Shown here one piece after another: positions 22,939 to 32,629 of a DNA stretch of 52,333 bases; the stretch's first letter is position 1; the number at the start of each line of letters is the position of its first letter. Origin of the DNA: Proteus faecis (GTDB lineage Bacteria; Pseudomonadota; Gammaproteobacteria; Enterobacterales; Enterobacteriaceae); the NCBI RefSeq assembly GCF_003144395.1, contig NZ_PENZ01000011.1:1-52333 (forward strand). The letters are read 5' to 3'. Below the pieces are notes generated by a model. The model worked only from the letters and a program-made list of their open reading frames with translations. It was not told the origin of the DNA and ran no database searches. The position numbers and the translations under genes were made by a program.

Positions 22939-23954
22939 GCTCGCTCCTGCCATTGCTCCTGTAATTGAGTCAGCAACTGATTCGCTTTTTTCCAACGATC
23001 AGAGGTTTGTAGCTCACTCAATGTATAACGACCTCGGTGATGGTACAATGCGGAAATGCGTTCTGCTTTGACAGAGGACAGGTTATCTAACACACTCACT
23101 GCCCCTTTTCGGTTATTACACACTAAAATCATATCACAACCAGCATCTAGTGAACGTTGTGCTCTTTCTGCATAACTTCCCATAATGGCAGCACCTTCCA
23201 TCGATAAATCATCAGAAAAGATAACACCTTGGAAGCCTAGTTGTTCACGTAAGATCGATTTCAGCCAATATGATGAACCACTTGCCGGACGCTCATCAAC
23301 CTGAGAATAAATAACATGAGCTGGCATAATGGCATCTAATAGCTGACGTTGAATAAAATCTTTAAAAATAGACATATCACGTTGGCGAATATCATTTAAA
23401 GAGCGGTCATCACGAGGTGTTTCTTTATGAGAGTCAGTCCTAACAGCACCATGTCCTGGGAAGTGTTTACCTGTTGTTTTCATACCCGCAGAGCGCATAC
23501 CTTTAATAAAGCTCTCTGCCATTGCCATGGCAATCTCTGGCGAATCATGGAAAGAACGCTCACCAATGGCAATACAGTTATGACCTAAGTCGAGGACAGG
23601 TGCAAAACTGATATCAATATCCATAGCAATCATTTCTGATGCCATTAACCATCCAGCTTCTTGTGCTAAATGGCTCGCTTGATAACCTTCATTTAATGCC
23701 GCATAAGATTGAGCTGCCGGTATGCGTGTAAAGCCATTATGGAAACGCTGTACTCGTCCCCCTTCTTGGTCTACTGCAATCACAAGGCGCTCATGAGATG
23801 CATCACGAATTTGGCGAACTAATTCATTTAATTGTTCAGCATCGTGGAAGTTGCGGGTAAAAAGGATTAATCCACCGACAAGAGGATGTTTTAAAATTTC
23901 ACGTTCTTCACTATCGAGTTCATATCCTTCAACATCAAGCATTACCGGACCCAT
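22935..23954 (-). CDS. nagZ: Beta-N-acetylhexosaminidase NagZ
   Basis: Cytoplasmic GH3 enzyme that removes GlcNAc from anhydro-muropeptides during peptidoglycan recycling. Its products influence AmpC induction in species with ampR. The 339-aa protein keeps [11 protein letters not shown], the catalytic loop [16 protein letters not shown] with the Asp-His pair, and [10 protein letters not shown] containing the nucleophile Asp. The start at ATG 23954 gives [13 protein letters not shown] as in E. coli. It overlaps ycfP by 4 nt and follows thiK after 38 nt, an operon arrangement. Confidence 0.97.
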   Translation of the reverse strand: MGPVMLDVEGYELDSEEREILKHPLVGGLILFTRNFHDAEQLNELVRQIRDASHERLVIAVDQEGGRVQRFHNGFTRIPAAQSYAALNEGYQASHLAQEAGWLMASEMIAMDIDISFAPVLDLGHNCIAIGERSFHDSPEIAMAMAESFIKGMRSAGMKTTGKHFPGHGAVRTDSHKETPRDDRSLNDIRQRDMSIFKDFIQRQLLDAIMPAHVIYSQVDERPASGSSYWLKSILREQLGFQGVIFSDDLSMEGAAIMGSYAERAQRSLDAGCDMILVCNNRKGAVSVLDNLSSVKAERISALYHHRGRYTLSELQTSDRWKKANQLLTQLQEQWQERA

Positions 23955-23992
23955 AACATTCCTCTCTTTGTAATTGTGACAAGATAATATCT

Positions 23993-24892
23993 TTAATTCG
24001 TCAGACTAAAATAGTGACGTAAAGGTTCAGACATTACTAAAAATGATCCATCTTTTGTTTGTTGCCAACGGACTTCATACCACATTAGCATCATATAAAA
24101 AATGAATGGCTCTCTTGAAAAAATACGCTCTCTCAACTCCTTCACTGAATAAATGTCTGTCTCTTTGGATTGAGTATAATGACTATGATACGAACAGTAA
24201 TAATCCAAAAACATATTTTGTTGCGCTTCATTAAGTTGGTTTGTCGCAAAAAACGTCATCAACGAATCCGCTGTATCGATATCGGCCGCATATTCCCAAT
24301 CAATAAATTTTATACCGGAATCACTAAGAAGAATATTCTCAACATGTAAATCCATGTGAGCAGGCGCGTATTTTATGAGATTGCATCGCGGTTGGCGTAA
24401 AAAATGTTGTTGTAAACGTAACCATTTAGCAGATAAACGTTTTCTATCAATACACTGCCAATAGATTAATAATTCATGATTTAAGTTAAGAGGGAACCCT
24501 AACGGTGTGTATTGATGAAGTATTGCTATTTTTTCAGCCAATGGCTTTAAATAAGTACTAAAAAGTGATTGATGAGTAAGATGTTCACCCTGTAACCAAT
24601 AAAGAAAAAACCACTCTTTATAACGTGTAGCAACTTTTGGCGATAAATTAGAGCCTGATAACTGTTTTAAAATGGCGTATTCTTTTCTTCCATGTACATA
24701 AAGCGCTTTTTTTTCATCACCATAATAGCGAGCAACCCAGTCAATATCTGCACATTGCACGCGAAAAGCACCACCGCCCGATCCTTCTAATGCAATAATA
24801 TTCCATTTGCTTAATGCCGTTGCAGGGAAAAGTGCTTGCAAGGCATTAAGCAAACTTGAGTAATGCGGATCACTCAACCTTATGGCGCCCAT
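23993..24892 (-). CDS. thiK: Thiamine kinase ThiK
   Basis: Phosphorylates salvaged thiamine to thiamine monophosphate. The 299-aa protein has an aminoglycoside-phosphotransferase/choline-kinase fold: a GSGGGAF nucleotide loop near the N terminus, the catalytic Brenner motif [10 protein letters not shown] and the metal-binding FIDWEYA. Sequence similarity to E. coli ThiK (274 aa) is moderate and lies mainly in the C-terminal lobe, but gene order agrees. ATG 24892 lies inside the end of lpoB; a GTG at 24907 would add five residues (MKFFG), and neither has a strong Shine-Dalgarno sequence, so translation is probably coupled to lpoB. Confidence 0.85.
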   Translation of the reverse strand: MGAIRLSDPHYSSLLNALQALFPATALSKWNIIALEGSGGGAFRVQCADIDWVARYYGDEKKALYVHGRKEYAILKQLSGSNLSPKVATRYKEWFFLYWLQGEHLTHQSLFSTYLKPLAEKIAILHQYTPLGFPLNLNHELLIYWQCIDRKRLSAKWLRLQQHFLRQPRCNLIKYAPAHMDLHVENILLSDSGIKFIDWEYAADIDTADSLMTFFATNQLNEAQQNMFLDYYCSYHSHYTQSKETDIYSVKELRERIFSREPFIFYMMLMWYEVRWQQTKDGSFLVMSEPLRHYFSLTN

Positions 24893-25451
24893 TCCAAAGA
24901 ATTTCACCAGAAGAAACCGACATTAACTGCATACTGATCACACGATTATCTTTTTTACCATCAACAGTTGAGAATAAAATATAATCGGCTTTCAAATAGC
25001 GAGCTAAGCCAATCGCGGCACTACGAAGCCCTAAGCTATCTTCACCAGATAAACCAAGGGCTTTTCGTGCAGACATCATTTGCGTATAAGGCACAGTTTG
25101 CAATGCACTAATACTATTAACTGATTCGATGATAGTATTGGTTGCATTTACTGCTTGGATATTCCCACCTGAATTATTTTTAACATTATCAACAACGATA
25201 AGCTTACCCACTTCTAAATCACCAGTCACTGCCATTTCTCTAATTAAAGGGGTGACGGCCGCATTCCAATTAATGCTTGTAATTTTAGGTGGCGTCGGCA
25301 CAATTTCAATTGGTGGCTCTATCGGTTTAGGCGGCTCTACTGGCTCTGTAGGTGTCACTGGCTCTACAGGCACAGGCGGTTGTTGTGGCAACATTGATGG
25401 ACAACCTGCTAATAAAAACACAGACATCGCCACAAATAAAACTCTTTTCAT
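24870..25451 (-). CDS. lpoB: Penicillin-binding protein 1B activator LpoB
   Basis: Outer-membrane lipoprotein that spans the periplasm and stimulates the synthase PBP1B (MrcB). The 193-aa precursor has a signal peptide with lipobox LLAGC (Cys17). A proline/valine/glutamate-rich linker at about 22-54 is followed by a globular domain with GKLIVVDNVKN and LGLSGEDSLGLRSAAIGLARYL. E. coli LpoB is 213 aa; the difference is mainly in the disordered linker. The C terminus ends with [12 protein letters not shown]. It lies between ycfL and thiK as in E. coli. Confidence 0.94.
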   Translation of the reverse strand: MKRVLFVAMSVFLLAGCPSMLPQQPPVPVEPVTPTEPVEPPKPIEPPIEIVPTPPKITSINWNAAVTPLIREMAVTGDLEVGKLIVVDNVKNNSGGNIQAVNATNTIIESVNSISALQTVPYTQMMSARKALGLSGEDSLGLRSAAIGLARYLKADYILFSTVDGKKDNRVISMQLMSVSSGEILWNGRHKVE

Positions 25452-25468
25452 GCTCGTGTTACCTTATC

Positions 25469-25870
25469 CTAAGTAAAGAGATAAACTCTGACATAACTAA
25501 TGGTTTTATCTGGTATATCACCGCTAATTTCGATATCACCATCACCAAGAATAGTCACATCATGTACATTCCCAGCAGGAGAAACTTCAAGTCCTTGTTC
25601 GTTATACCAATAAAAACGATAGCGAATAGAGACAGGGTAAGATTGTGTATTTGATAACATAACTGTCGCTTTTGTGCCATTAACATAATGTTCAATGGCT
25701 GGCTGACCAGCAACAACACCTACAGCTAATACCGAAGGCTCCATAATAATAGCCTGCTGACGATTGAAATAGAGTTTATTATCTGAATGAGATGAAAAAC
25801 ATCCTGAGAGTAATATCGTCATAAATACAGCAATAAGTAATGAACAAACCGCCTTACCTTGTCTTATCAT
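25469..25870 (-). CDS. ycfL: YcfL family lipoprotein
   Basis: A 133-aa lipoprotein precursor with a hydrophobic signal sequence and lipobox LLSGC (Cys24). The mature part is a DUF1425-like beta-sandwich. It shares with E. coli YcfL the segments MEPSVLAVGV, SYPVSIRYRFYWYNEQGLEV and the terminal YVRVYLF. Function is not established; its place directly before lpoB hints at a role in the envelope. The ATG at 25870 gives a basic n-region (MIRQGK), which supports the start. Confidence 0.9.
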   Translation of the reverse strand: MIRQGKAVCSLLIAVFMTILLSGCFSSHSDNKLYFNRQQAIIMEPSVLAVGVVAGQPAIEHYVNGTKATVMLSNTQSYPVSIRYRFYWYNEQGLEVSPAGNVHDVTILGDGDIEISGDIPDKTISYVRVYLFT

Positions 25871-25909
25871 CTATTATTTCCTATTATCCTGCTGTTAGCA
25901 TCATATCCA

Positions 25910-26260
25910 TTACAGGCTTAATAATGGCCCTAATGGTTTTCCGCCAAGCAAATGCATATGAATATGGAAAACTTCTTGTCCTCCATGTTTATTACAGTTC
26001 ATCACTAAGCGATAGCCATCTTCAGCAATACCTTCTTGTTGTGCAATTTTTGCCGCAACAACAAAAAGGTGTCCTAATACTTGCTCATCTTCTGCAGTAA
26101 CATCATTTACAGTAGGAATAAGTTTATTAGGAATAATCAAGATATGAGTGGGTGCTTGAGGTGAAATATCACGAAATGCCGTCACTAAATCATCTTGAAA
26201 AACGATATTGGCTGGAATTTCACCACGAATAATTTTACTGAAAATTGTTTCTTCTGCCAT
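25910..26260 (-). CDS. hinT: HIT-family purine nucleoside phosphoramidase HinT
   Basis: Hydrolyses adenosine 5'-phosphoramidates and lysyl-AMP; in E. coli it affects D-alanine dehydrogenase activity. The 116-aa protein has the histidine triad HIHMHLL near the C terminus and the N-terminal [18 protein letters not shown]. The start at ATG 26260 gives [10 protein letters not shown] as in E. coli, with AAGG 8 nt upstream; an ATG and a GTG just before it are in frame but less likely. It is separated from ycfH by 42 nt. In E. coli ptsG and fhuE lie in this gap. Confidence 0.95.
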   Translation of the reverse strand: MAEETIFSKIIRGEIPANIVFQDDLVTAFRDISPQAPTHILIIPNKLIPTVNDVTAEDEQVLGHLFVVAAKIAQQEGIAEDGYRLVMNCNKHGGQEVFHIHMHLLGGKPLGPLLSL

Positions 26261-26302
26261 TTCCATCACCTTATTATTTATTTTAATTCCTGATTAATTC
26301 TA

Positions 26303-27088
26303 TTAAGCAGGCAAGTTTTGAATATGAAAAAGCTTAGCAAAATTACGTGTTGTTTGTTGCGCTAGCTCTTCAACACTCACCCCTTTTAAGACAGCCATAT
26401 ACTCTGCAACATCACGGACATAAGCTGGTTGGTTTTCTTTTCCGCGATGAGGTACTGGCGCTAGATAAGGGGAGTCTGTTTCAATTAAAATTCGATCAAG
26501 AGGAACAATACGAGCGGCCTCTCTAATTTGTTCGGCATTTCTAAATGTCACAATACCAGAAAAAGAGATATACATTCCAAGATCAAGTAGTGTTGTTGCT
26601 GTCTCTTTATCTTCAGTAAAGCAATGCAGAACACCACCACAATCTTGAACTTTCTCTTCTTTTAAAATAGATAATGTATCTTCGCGAGCACTGCGTGTAT
26701 GCACAATAACGGGTTTATTAACTTGGCGTCCAATGCGTATATGCTCACGAAAAATTTCACGTTGCAGAGCCGCATTTTCTTGTTGGTAATAGTAATCTAG
26801 CCCTGTTTCACCTAAAGCCACAACATCAGGTGCGGTAGCTAAACGTGCTAACGCTTCAACATCATGACCTTCATCTAAATTTAAAGGATGGATCCCACAA
26901 GAAAAGGCGATGTTGTCACGTTTACCGATTAACTCACGCATTCTATTAAAACCCGGTAATGTGGTTGCCACTGCTAACATATATTGAACATCACGCTGCT
27001 GTGCTTTTTCGACAACATCATCAATATTTTCATGTAATTTTTCATAATCTAAGCAGTCGAGATGGCAGTGTGAATCAACTAAAAACAT
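26303..27088 (-). CDS. ycfH: TatD-family metal-dependent hydrolase YcfH
   Basis: A 261-aa TIM-barrel hydrolase of the TatD/YcfH/YjjV group, related to metal-dependent 3'-5' DNA exonucleases. Metal ligands are visible: HCHLD at 7-11, the Glu of ALGETGLDYYY, VIVHTRSA, the His of GVLHCFTE, and IETDSPYLAP with the late Asp. E. coli YcfH is 265 aa and also follows holB. Here the two genes are separated by an ERIC element rather than adjacent. Substrate is not known. Confidence 0.95.
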   Translation of the reverse strand: MFLVDSHCHLDCLDYEKLHENIDDVVEKAQQRDVQYMLAVATTLPGFNRMRELIGKRDNIAFSCGIHPLNLDEGHDVEALARLATAPDVVALGETGLDYYYQQENAALQREIFREHIRIGRQVNKPVIVHTRSAREDTLSILKEEKVQDCGGVLHCFTEDKETATTLLDLGMYISFSGIVTFRNAEQIREAARIVPLDRILIETDSPYLAPVPHRGKENQPAYVRDVAEYMAVLKGVSVEELAQQTTRNFAKLFHIQNLPA

Positions 27089-27118
27089 AACTTACTCTCA
27101 TTTATCTGGTACGACTTA

Positions 27119-27246
27119 TATACTCATCATCCTTCAAGTTACAGGGGGTGTTGGCTACGCTCAGCTACCCGGATCACATACATGAGTATGCTCATCCGGA
27201 TAACTTTGCTTGCCACCTACCTGCAACTCGAATGAGTTAGAGTATA
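27119..27246. repeat. ERIC element (enterobacterial repetitive intergenic consensus)
   Basis: A 128-bp imperfect palindrome with TATACTC and GAGTATA ends, close to the 127 bp of a full-length ERIC. The diagnostic right end CTTGCCACCTACCTGCAACTCGAAT resembles the ERIC CTTGCCGCCTTCCTGCAACTCG segment. The centre, GATCACATACATGAGTATGCTCATC, is nearly self-complementary. It lies between holB and ycfH, both leftward, and would be transcribed as a long hairpin if the operon reads through. Only this copy was noticed in the window. Confidence 0.9.
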
Positions 27247-27289
27247 GGTGTTTTTTATTACAGCTAAATCATAATTAATGTATAGCTAA

Positions 27290-28273
27290 TTAATTTTTTG
27301 TGGTTAGCTGATTTTCCCAATCTAGTAGCTGTTCTACTAGTAATAATTCTCTATTTAATGCTGGGATGGTCATTAACTGATAACGACACTGTTTCCATCC
27401 ATCAATAGTGGATAATAAAATATCCGAAGGCCATTGTGATAACGCCATAATCAATGCTTGCTGGTCTTGATTCACACAATACACTTGTGCATTGGTTTGG
27501 TATTTTAATGCATCAAGCAGTAATGATAATAACCAGTATAAGCGACGCTCGGCATTATCTTGATTTAATTGTGGCAAAAATGCATATAAATCATGTTGTT
27601 GTATACTTGCATATAAAGCTTGGCAAAAAATCTCTCTTTCTTTCCACTCATCTTTCAATAAGGAAAGCGCTAAAACTGGAGCGTTCTGCGATAAATTTAA
27701 TGCCGTTACACTATTTGCATAAGGTATGTTTGGTAATTGTTGCTGTAACCAGTGCGTTGCGTGTTGAAGATCAGGCGTTGCTAAATGGTAATAAAAACAA
27801 CGACTACGCAATGTCGCTAATAAAACCTCTGGATGCTGACAATTCAGTAAAAAATAGGTATTTTTAGGCGGTTCTTCTAACGTTTTAAGCAATGCATTTG
27901 CCGCTGCTTCTGTTAATGCTTCAACGTCTTTTATCCAAACAACTCTAAAACCACTTTGCTGAGCATGATGCTCCAGCTTTTCAGTGATTTTTCTTACTGC
28001 TTCAATACCAATTGTGGATTTCCCCTTTTCACTCTGCAAAATATGCCAATCGGGGTGTGTTTCAGCAAGCATCAAACGACAACTATGGCATTCATTACAA
28101 CTTTTTAATCCCTGTTTATTCTGGCACATTAACCAACGACTTAGCCCATAAGAGAGCGCTTCTCCTCCCATGCCATCTATCGCATGCAAAAGCAAAGCAT
28201 GATGACCTCGCCCTTCTTGATACATGCTAATAAGTTGTCGATATGCCTGATTTAGCCAAGGATACCAATTCAT
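27290..28273 (-). CDS. holB: DNA polymerase III delta-prime subunit HolB
   Basis: Clamp-loader subunit that holds the gamma/tau ring and helps load the beta clamp. The 327-aa protein has an N-terminal AAA+ fold with [17 protein letters not shown] in place of a true P-loop, so it does not bind ATP, as in E. coli. A zinc module follows with cysteines in [20 protein letters not shown]. The SRC motif appears in [10 protein letters not shown]. The C-terminal collar domain is the most divergent part. Its ATG overlaps the tmk stop by 4 nt, so synthesis is coupled. Confidence 0.95.
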   Translation of the reverse strand: MNWYPWLNQAYRQLISMYQEGRGHHALLLHAIDGMGGEALSYGLSRWLMCQNKQGLKSCNECHSCRLMLAETHPDWHILQSEKGKSTIGIEAVRKITEKLEHHAQQSGFRVVWIKDVEALTEAAANALLKTLEEPPKNTYFLLNCQHPEVLLATLRSRCFYYHLATPDLQHATHWLQQQLPNIPYANSVTALNLSQNAPVLALSLLKDEWKEREIFCQALYASIQQHDLYAFLPQLNQDNAERRLYWLLSLLLDALKYQTNAQVYCVNQDQQALIMALSQWPSDILLSTIDGWKQCRYQLMTIPALNRELLLVEQLLDWENQLTTKN

Positions 28274-28917
28274 AGTGATTTATTTTCCTGCTGAGCTAGC
28301 CACGCTGTTAAGATTTGACGGATATCTGCTTGTACTTTATCCATGGTTTGAGATGCATCTATCGTGATAATAGAATCATCCTCTTTAGCCAATGCTTGAT
28401 AACGTTCACGAGTACGATAAAAGAAATCCATTGATTCTTTTTCAATCCGGTCTAACTCGCCTCTAGCACGCGCTCTGGTAAGCCCAATAACCGGATCTAA
28501 ATCAAGATATAAAGTTAAATCAGGGCGAAAATTACCAAGCACCGTATTACGAAGTGACAACATAAGATCTTTATCTAAGCCACGCCCGCCACCTTGATAA
28601 GCTTGTGAAGAGAGATCATGTCTATCCCCAATAACCCATTTACCTTCAGCAAGTGCAGGTTTTATCACATTTTCTATCAGCTGAACACGCGCTGCATATA
28701 GCATCAACAATTCGGCTTTATCCGTAACTTTTTCACCTTCAATACCTTGCTTGATAAGCTCACGTAATTTTTCGGCAAGGGGGGTGCCACCGGGTTCTCG
28801 AGTAAATGCCAGATTGGTGATACCTTTATCTTTAAGTGTATCGATAACCGTTTGGATCGCGCTGGTTTTTCCAGCACCTTCAAGTCCTTCAATTACAATA
28901 AATTTACTGTTGTTCAT
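28270..28917 (-). CDS. tmk: Thymidylate kinase
   Basis: Converts dTMP to dTDP with ATP, an essential step to dTTP. The 215-aa protein has the P-loop GLEGAGKTS (residues 10-18), the substrate motif [29 protein letters not shown] around residues 96-115, and a LID region with [12 protein letters not shown] (E. coli-type enzyme with Arg in the LID). It lies between mltG (2 nt gap) and holB (4 nt overlap), within the conserved pabC-mltG-tmk-holB unit. Confidence 0.97.
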   Translation of the reverse strand: MNNSKFIVIEGLEGAGKTSAIQTVIDTLKDKGITNLAFTREPGGTPLAEKLRELIKQGIEGEKVTDKAELLMLYAARVQLIENVIKPALAEGKWVIGDRHDLSSQAYQGGGRGLDKDLMLSLRNTVLGNFRPDLTLYLDLDPVIGLTRARARGELDRIEKESMDFFYRTRERYQALAKEDDSIITIDASQTMDKVQADIRQILTAWLAQQENKSL

Positions 28918-28919
28918 AA

Positions 28920-29942
28920 TTATCTTTGTTGTAAGCGTCGATATTGCGCGACGGCTTTATTATGTTCATTGAGTGTGGTTGAAAACTTATGGCCACCCGT
29001 TCCATCCGCAACAAAATAGAAATAACGAGTATCTGCTGGATGTGCAGCTGCTCTAATTGAAGCAACACTTGGCATTGCTATTGGTGTAGGTGGTAGGCCA
29101 TCAATTTGATACGTGTTATAAGGCGTATAGCCATTTAAATCACTACGATAAATCGTGCCTCTATATTTATCACCTAAACCATAAATAACCGTTGGATCAG
29201 TCTGTAATCGCATATTAGTTTTTAATCGATTGACAAACACAGACGCCACTTTTGTTCTTTCAGCATCAATACCTGTCTCTTTTTCAATAATGGATGCCAT
29301 AATCAGCATTTCATAAGCCGATTTATACGGTAGATCACTATCGCGTTTAATCCATTCTTCTTCTAATGTTTTTTCCATTTGCTGGTAGGCGCGTTTTAAA
29401 ATTGCGACGTCGGTCGTCCCCGCCGTGTAATGGTATGTATCTGGTGCAAACCAACCTTCCAGATTGCTGATCTCCGGTTTTATTCCTATTTCTTGACGTA
29501 ATTTATCGCTATCCATCGTGTGTGCGATAGCAGTAAGCTGAGGCGCTTGCTCAAAAATCGCCTGCCAATCTTTTAAACGACTACCCTCAATAAAGCGGAT
29601 AGAAAACTGAGCTTCTTTACCACTTTTAATAAGCAGTAAAACATCTCGCAGTGTCATTCCTTTTGTTAAGCGATAAGTTCCTGCTTTAAATTGACTTAGT
29701 TCTGGTTTGACTTTTAATAAAACCTGAAAATAATCCCCTTCATTAAGCAGATTATTTTTTATTAATAGTTGCTCCATGGCAACACGCCCTGTTCCTGCTG
29801 GCACAGTCAGTAACATTTCATCTTGTTTTACAACAATGTTTTCCTCTAGGCCTCGAATATGTTGCATCATATACAATGCAACTGCACCAAGGCTAATTAA
29901 TAAGGCAAAAAAAACTATCCATACTATTTTTTTTATCTTCAT
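28920..29942 (-). CDS. mltG: Endolytic murein transglycosylase MltG
   Basis: Inner-membrane enzyme that cleaves nascent peptidoglycan strands and is proposed to end glycan polymerisation. The 340-aa protein has an N-terminal membrane anchor (about 6-26), a LysM-like part, and the YceG catalytic domain with [12 protein letters not shown]. The Glu of EKETG corresponds to the catalytic Glu218 of E. coli. [12 protein letters not shown] and the late [11 protein letters not shown] are family motifs. It follows pabC after 17 nt. Confidence 0.96.
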   Translation of the reverse strand: MKIKKIVWIVFFALLISLGAVALYMMQHIRGLEENIVVKQDEMLLTVPAGTGRVAMEQLLIKNNLLNEGDYFQVLLKVKPELSQFKAGTYRLTKGMTLRDVLLLIKSGKEAQFSIRFIEGSRLKDWQAIFEQAPQLTAIAHTMDSDKLRQEIGIKPEISNLEGWFAPDTYHYTAGTTDVAILKRAYQQMEKTLEEEWIKRDSDLPYKSAYEMLIMASIIEKETGIDAERTKVASVFVNRLKTNMRLQTDPTVIYGLGDKYRGTIYRSDLNGYTPYNTYQIDGLPPTPIAMPSVASIRAAAHPADTRYFYFVADGTGGHKFSTTLNEHNKAVAQYRRLQQR

Positions 29943-29959
29943 TTATGACTCATTAAATT

Positions 29960-30787
29960 CTATTTAAGTGACAAACTGTGTTGCAAAACAACATGATAAT
30001 AATCCCTACTAGGATATTGATAGCACTTATCATCTGAAAAAGTGATTTGTGAAACGGGGATCACTGGCATCAACGCATTTGTTAACCATATTTCATCAGC
30101 CTGATAAAGTGTTTCTGTTTTTTCTCTCACAATATCAATTTGCCAACGATTTTTCTGAGCTAATTGAAAAATGGATTGACGCATAATGCCATTTACTCCT
30201 GAATTAGTCAGATCTGGTGTAAAAAGCCTATCTCCTTTACGCCAAAAAAGATTCGCCGCATTAGCTTCAACTAAATATCCTTCATTATCACACACTAAAA
30301 CATCATCAAATTCTGTTTTTTCTAAATGATATTTAATAAGGACTTGTTCTAGACGATTGAGATGTTTGATCCCAGCCAATAAAGGATTTTGCCCTAAGGC
30401 AACAGGACTTATACCAAGCGATACACCTTCACTTTGCTGGTGGAGATAATGAGTAGGATAAGATGACAGAGATATGATTACCGTCGGTGTTACAAATCCA
30501 TTGGAAGAGTATCCGCGTCCACCATAACCACGACTAATAATAATTTTAATCACACTTTTTATTTGAACTCGTGAAGCGATATCTATGATCTGCTGTTTAA
30601 GTTCAAACCAATTTGGATGCGGTATAAAGAGAGCGTTACAGCCTTGTTTTAAGCGATTTATATGTGCAGATAATAAAATGGGATCACCTTGCTCAACAGC
30701 AAGTGTTGTGAAACAGCCATCGCCAAACTGTACCGCTCGATCACTGGCATCTACATTTTGTTGCTGTTGTCCATTTACCCAATACAT
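29960..30787 (-). CDS. pabC: Aminodeoxychorismate lyase PabC
   Basis: PLP enzyme that splits 4-amino-4-deoxychorismate into p-aminobenzoate and pyruvate for folate synthesis. The 275-aa fold-type IV protein has the PLP lysine K141 in GIKHLNRLEQVL. It also has VEANAANLFWRKG and GVNGIMRQ, which are typical, and FGDGCFTT near the N terminus. It precedes mltG as in E. coli. It follows the fabF terminator region by about 130 nt, so it may use its own promoter or read-through. Confidence 0.95.
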   Translation of the reverse strand: MYWVNGQQQQNVDASDRAVQFGDGCFTTLAVEQGDPILLSAHINRLKQGCNALFIPHPNWFELKQQIIDIASRVQIKSVIKIIISRGYGGRGYSSNGFVTPTVIISLSSYPTHYLHQQSEGVSLGISPVALGQNPLLAGIKHLNRLEQVLIKYHLEKTEFDDVLVCDNEGYLVEANAANLFWRKGDRLFTPDLTNSGVNGIMRQSIFQLAQKNRWQIDIVREKTETLYQADEIWLTNALMPVIPVSQITFSDDKCYQYPSRDYYHVVLQHSLSLK

Positions 30788-30862
30788 CTAACACACCTTA
30801 CATCTATGTTATTGATATCAATCTGCACATGATAAAACAACTGGCAGTAAAAGGACAAAATA

Positions 30863-30890
30863 AAAGACCCAGAATAATCCTGGGTCTTTA
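30863..30890 (-). terminator. Rho-independent terminator after fabF
   Basis: A 10-bp stem AAAGACCCAG / CTGGGTCTTT with a short AATAATC loop lies 30 nt past the fabF stop. The leftward RNA ends in UUUUAUUUU. It separates the fatty-acid genes from pabC. Confidence 0.88.
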
Positions 30891-30919
30891 GGTATTTTTC
30901 AGCTTTCTACAAAAACGGC

Positions 30920-32161
30920 TTATACGCGTTTAAAGAGAATTGAACCGTTAGTACCACCAAAGCCAAATGAGTTACACAGAGCATACTCCATGTTCTCAAC
31001 TTTACGGGCTTTATGAGGAACAAAATCAAGATGACAATTTTCGTCTTGATTATCTAGGTTAATTGTTGGAGGTACAATTTGATCACGTAATGAAAGGATA
31101 GTAAAGATAGACTCAATAGCACCCGCAGCACCTAATAAGTGACCTGTCATAGATTTTGTTGAGCTAACTAATACATCAGTGCCTTTACCAAATACGTTTT
31201 CTACCGCTTGTGCTTCAGCAACATCGCCTGCATTCGTTGATGTACCGTGTGCGTTGATATAACCCACTTCTGATGAGGCAATACCTGCATCTTTCAGTGC
31301 ATTTGTCATTGCTAGCGCGCCACCTTCGCCATTTTCTGCTGGTGAAGTCATGTGATAAGCATCGCTGCTCATACCAAAACCAACCACTTCAGCATAAATT
31401 TTAGCGCCACGGTTTTTAGCGTGTTCGTACTCTTCAAGAACAAGAACACCCGCACCATCACCTAATACAAAACCATCACGATCTTTATCCCATGGGCGGC
31501 TAGCCGCTTGAGGATTGTCGTTACGTGTTGATAATGCACGAACAGCACCAAAGCCACCTAAACCTAATGGTGTGGTAGCTTTTTCAGCACCGCCTGCCAG
31601 CATTGCATCTGCATCACCATAAGCGATAATACGTGCAGCATGTCCAATATTATGAACACCTGAAGTACACGCTGTTGCGATAGAGATTGTAGGGCCACGA
31701 AGACCATACATAATGCTTAAATGCCCTGCAACCATATTAATAATGGTTGAAGGTACAAAGAATGGGCTAATTTTACGAGGACCACCATTCATCATAGATG
31801 TATGGTTTTCTTCGATAAGGCCTAAGCCACCAATACCAGAACCAATAGCAGCTCCGATACGACTTGCATTGGCTTCTGTTACTTCAAGACCTGAGTCCGC
31901 AATGGCCTGCACACCAGCTGCAATACCATATTGGATGAAAAGATCCATCTTACGCGCATCTTTACGCGAAAGATTATAATCTTCATGATTGAAATCTTTT
32001 ACCAATCCAGCGAATTTAGTCGCATGATGACTGGTGTCAAAATCTTCGATAAGGCCGATACCACTCTGTCCGGCACACACAGCTTTCCAAGAAGCTTCTG
32101 CGTTATTACCGACAGGAGATAACATGCCTAGTCCGGTCACAACTACACGACGCTTAGACAC
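30920..32161 (-). CDS. fabF: 3-oxoacyl-ACP synthase II FabF
   Basis: Condensing enzyme that elongates acyl-ACP with malonyl-ACP and is responsible for the temperature-sensitive C16:1 to C18:1 step in E. coli. The 413-aa protein has the thiolase-fold Cys-His-His triad: Cys165 in [11 protein letters not shown], His in [11 protein letters not shown] and His in [12 protein letters not shown]. The start is GTG at 32161, preceded by GGAGG. That Shine-Dalgarno is part of a short palindrome CCTCCTTGGAGG. It is downstream of acpP with a hairpin between them. Confidence 0.98.
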   Translation of the reverse strand: MSKRRVVVTGLGMLSPVGNNAEASWKAVCAGQSGIGLIEDFDTSHHATKFAGLVKDFNHEDYNLSRKDARKMDLFIQYGIAAGVQAIADSGLEVTEANASRIGAAIGSGIGGLGLIEENHTSMMNGGPRKISPFFVPSTIINMVAGHLSIMYGLRGPTISIATACTSGVHNIGHAARIIAYGDADAMLAGGAEKATTPLGLGGFGAVRALSTRNDNPQAASRPWDKDRDGFVLGDGAGVLVLEEYEHAKNRGAKIYAEVVGFGMSSDAYHMTSPAENGEGGALAMTNALKDAGIASSEVGYINAHGTSTNAGDVAEAQAVENVFGKGTDVLVSSTKSMTGHLLGAAGAIESIFTILSLRDQIVPPTINLDNQDENCHLDFVPHKARKVENMEYALCNSFGFGGTNGSILFKRV

Positions 32162-32202
32162 GCTTATCCTCCAAGGAGGGAAAAAGTTTAGGATTAAAAA
32201 TA

Positions 32203-32224
32203 TAGGCGGTCGAGTGACCGCCTA
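32203..32224 (-). terminator. Hairpin between acpP and fabF, likely attenuator
   Basis: A perfect 9-bp GC-rich stem TAGGCGGTC / GACCGCCTA with a GAGT loop lies 12 nt beyond the acpP stop. The leftward RNA continues with a short U-rich stretch (TATATTTTT). Partial termination or 3'-end stabilisation here would allow acpP mRNA to exceed fabF mRNA, which matches the high need for ACP. Confidence 0.7.
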
Positions 32225-32235
32225 GATTAGCAAGC

Positions 32236-32472
32236 TTATTTACCTGCGTTTTCAACGTAATCAATAGCAGCTTGAACTGTAGTAATTTTTTCTGCTTCTT
32301 CGTCTGGGATTTCGATATCGAATTCTTCTTCCAGAGCCATTACCAGCTCAACTGTGTCAAGAGAATCAGCGCCTAAGTCATCAACAAATGAAGCTGAATT
32401 TACAACTTCTTCCTCTTTAACACCCAGTTGTTCAACAATGATTTTCTTAACGCGTTCGTCGATAGTGCTCAT
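32236..32472 (-). CDS. acpP: Acyl carrier protein
   Basis: Small acidic carrier of growing acyl chains. The 78-aa protein has the phosphopantetheine site DSL ([10 protein letters not shown], Ser37 counting Met1) and the four-helix ACP sequence nearly identical to E. coli. Acidic helix II ([12 protein letters not shown]) is the docking face for Fab enzymes. It is preceded by its own likely promoter 110 nt upstream, and followed by a strong hairpin before fabF. Confidence 0.99.
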
Positions 32473-32586
32473 ACTATTAAATTTCCTATCAAAACTCGCT
32501 TGCGCGATGATTTTCTTAGTTTATAAATACAGGAAAAGATCTAACCAATCCCGACTGTGTGGACTACTTTATTCGCTATATTTTGC

Positions 32587-32592
32587 ATTATA
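32587..32592 (-). promoter_or_regulatory. Predicted -10 element of acpP promoter
   Basis: A consensus TATAAT on the minus strand lies in the 157-nt gap between fabG and acpP. An upstream TTTATA at 18-bp spacing is a weak -35. E. coli acpP also has its own strong promoter in this gap, so a promoter here is expected; the exact start is not determined. Confidence 0.45.
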
Positions 32593-32629
32593 TTGTACGC
32601 AAAAAGCAAATATAAAGACGTCCCCATAA

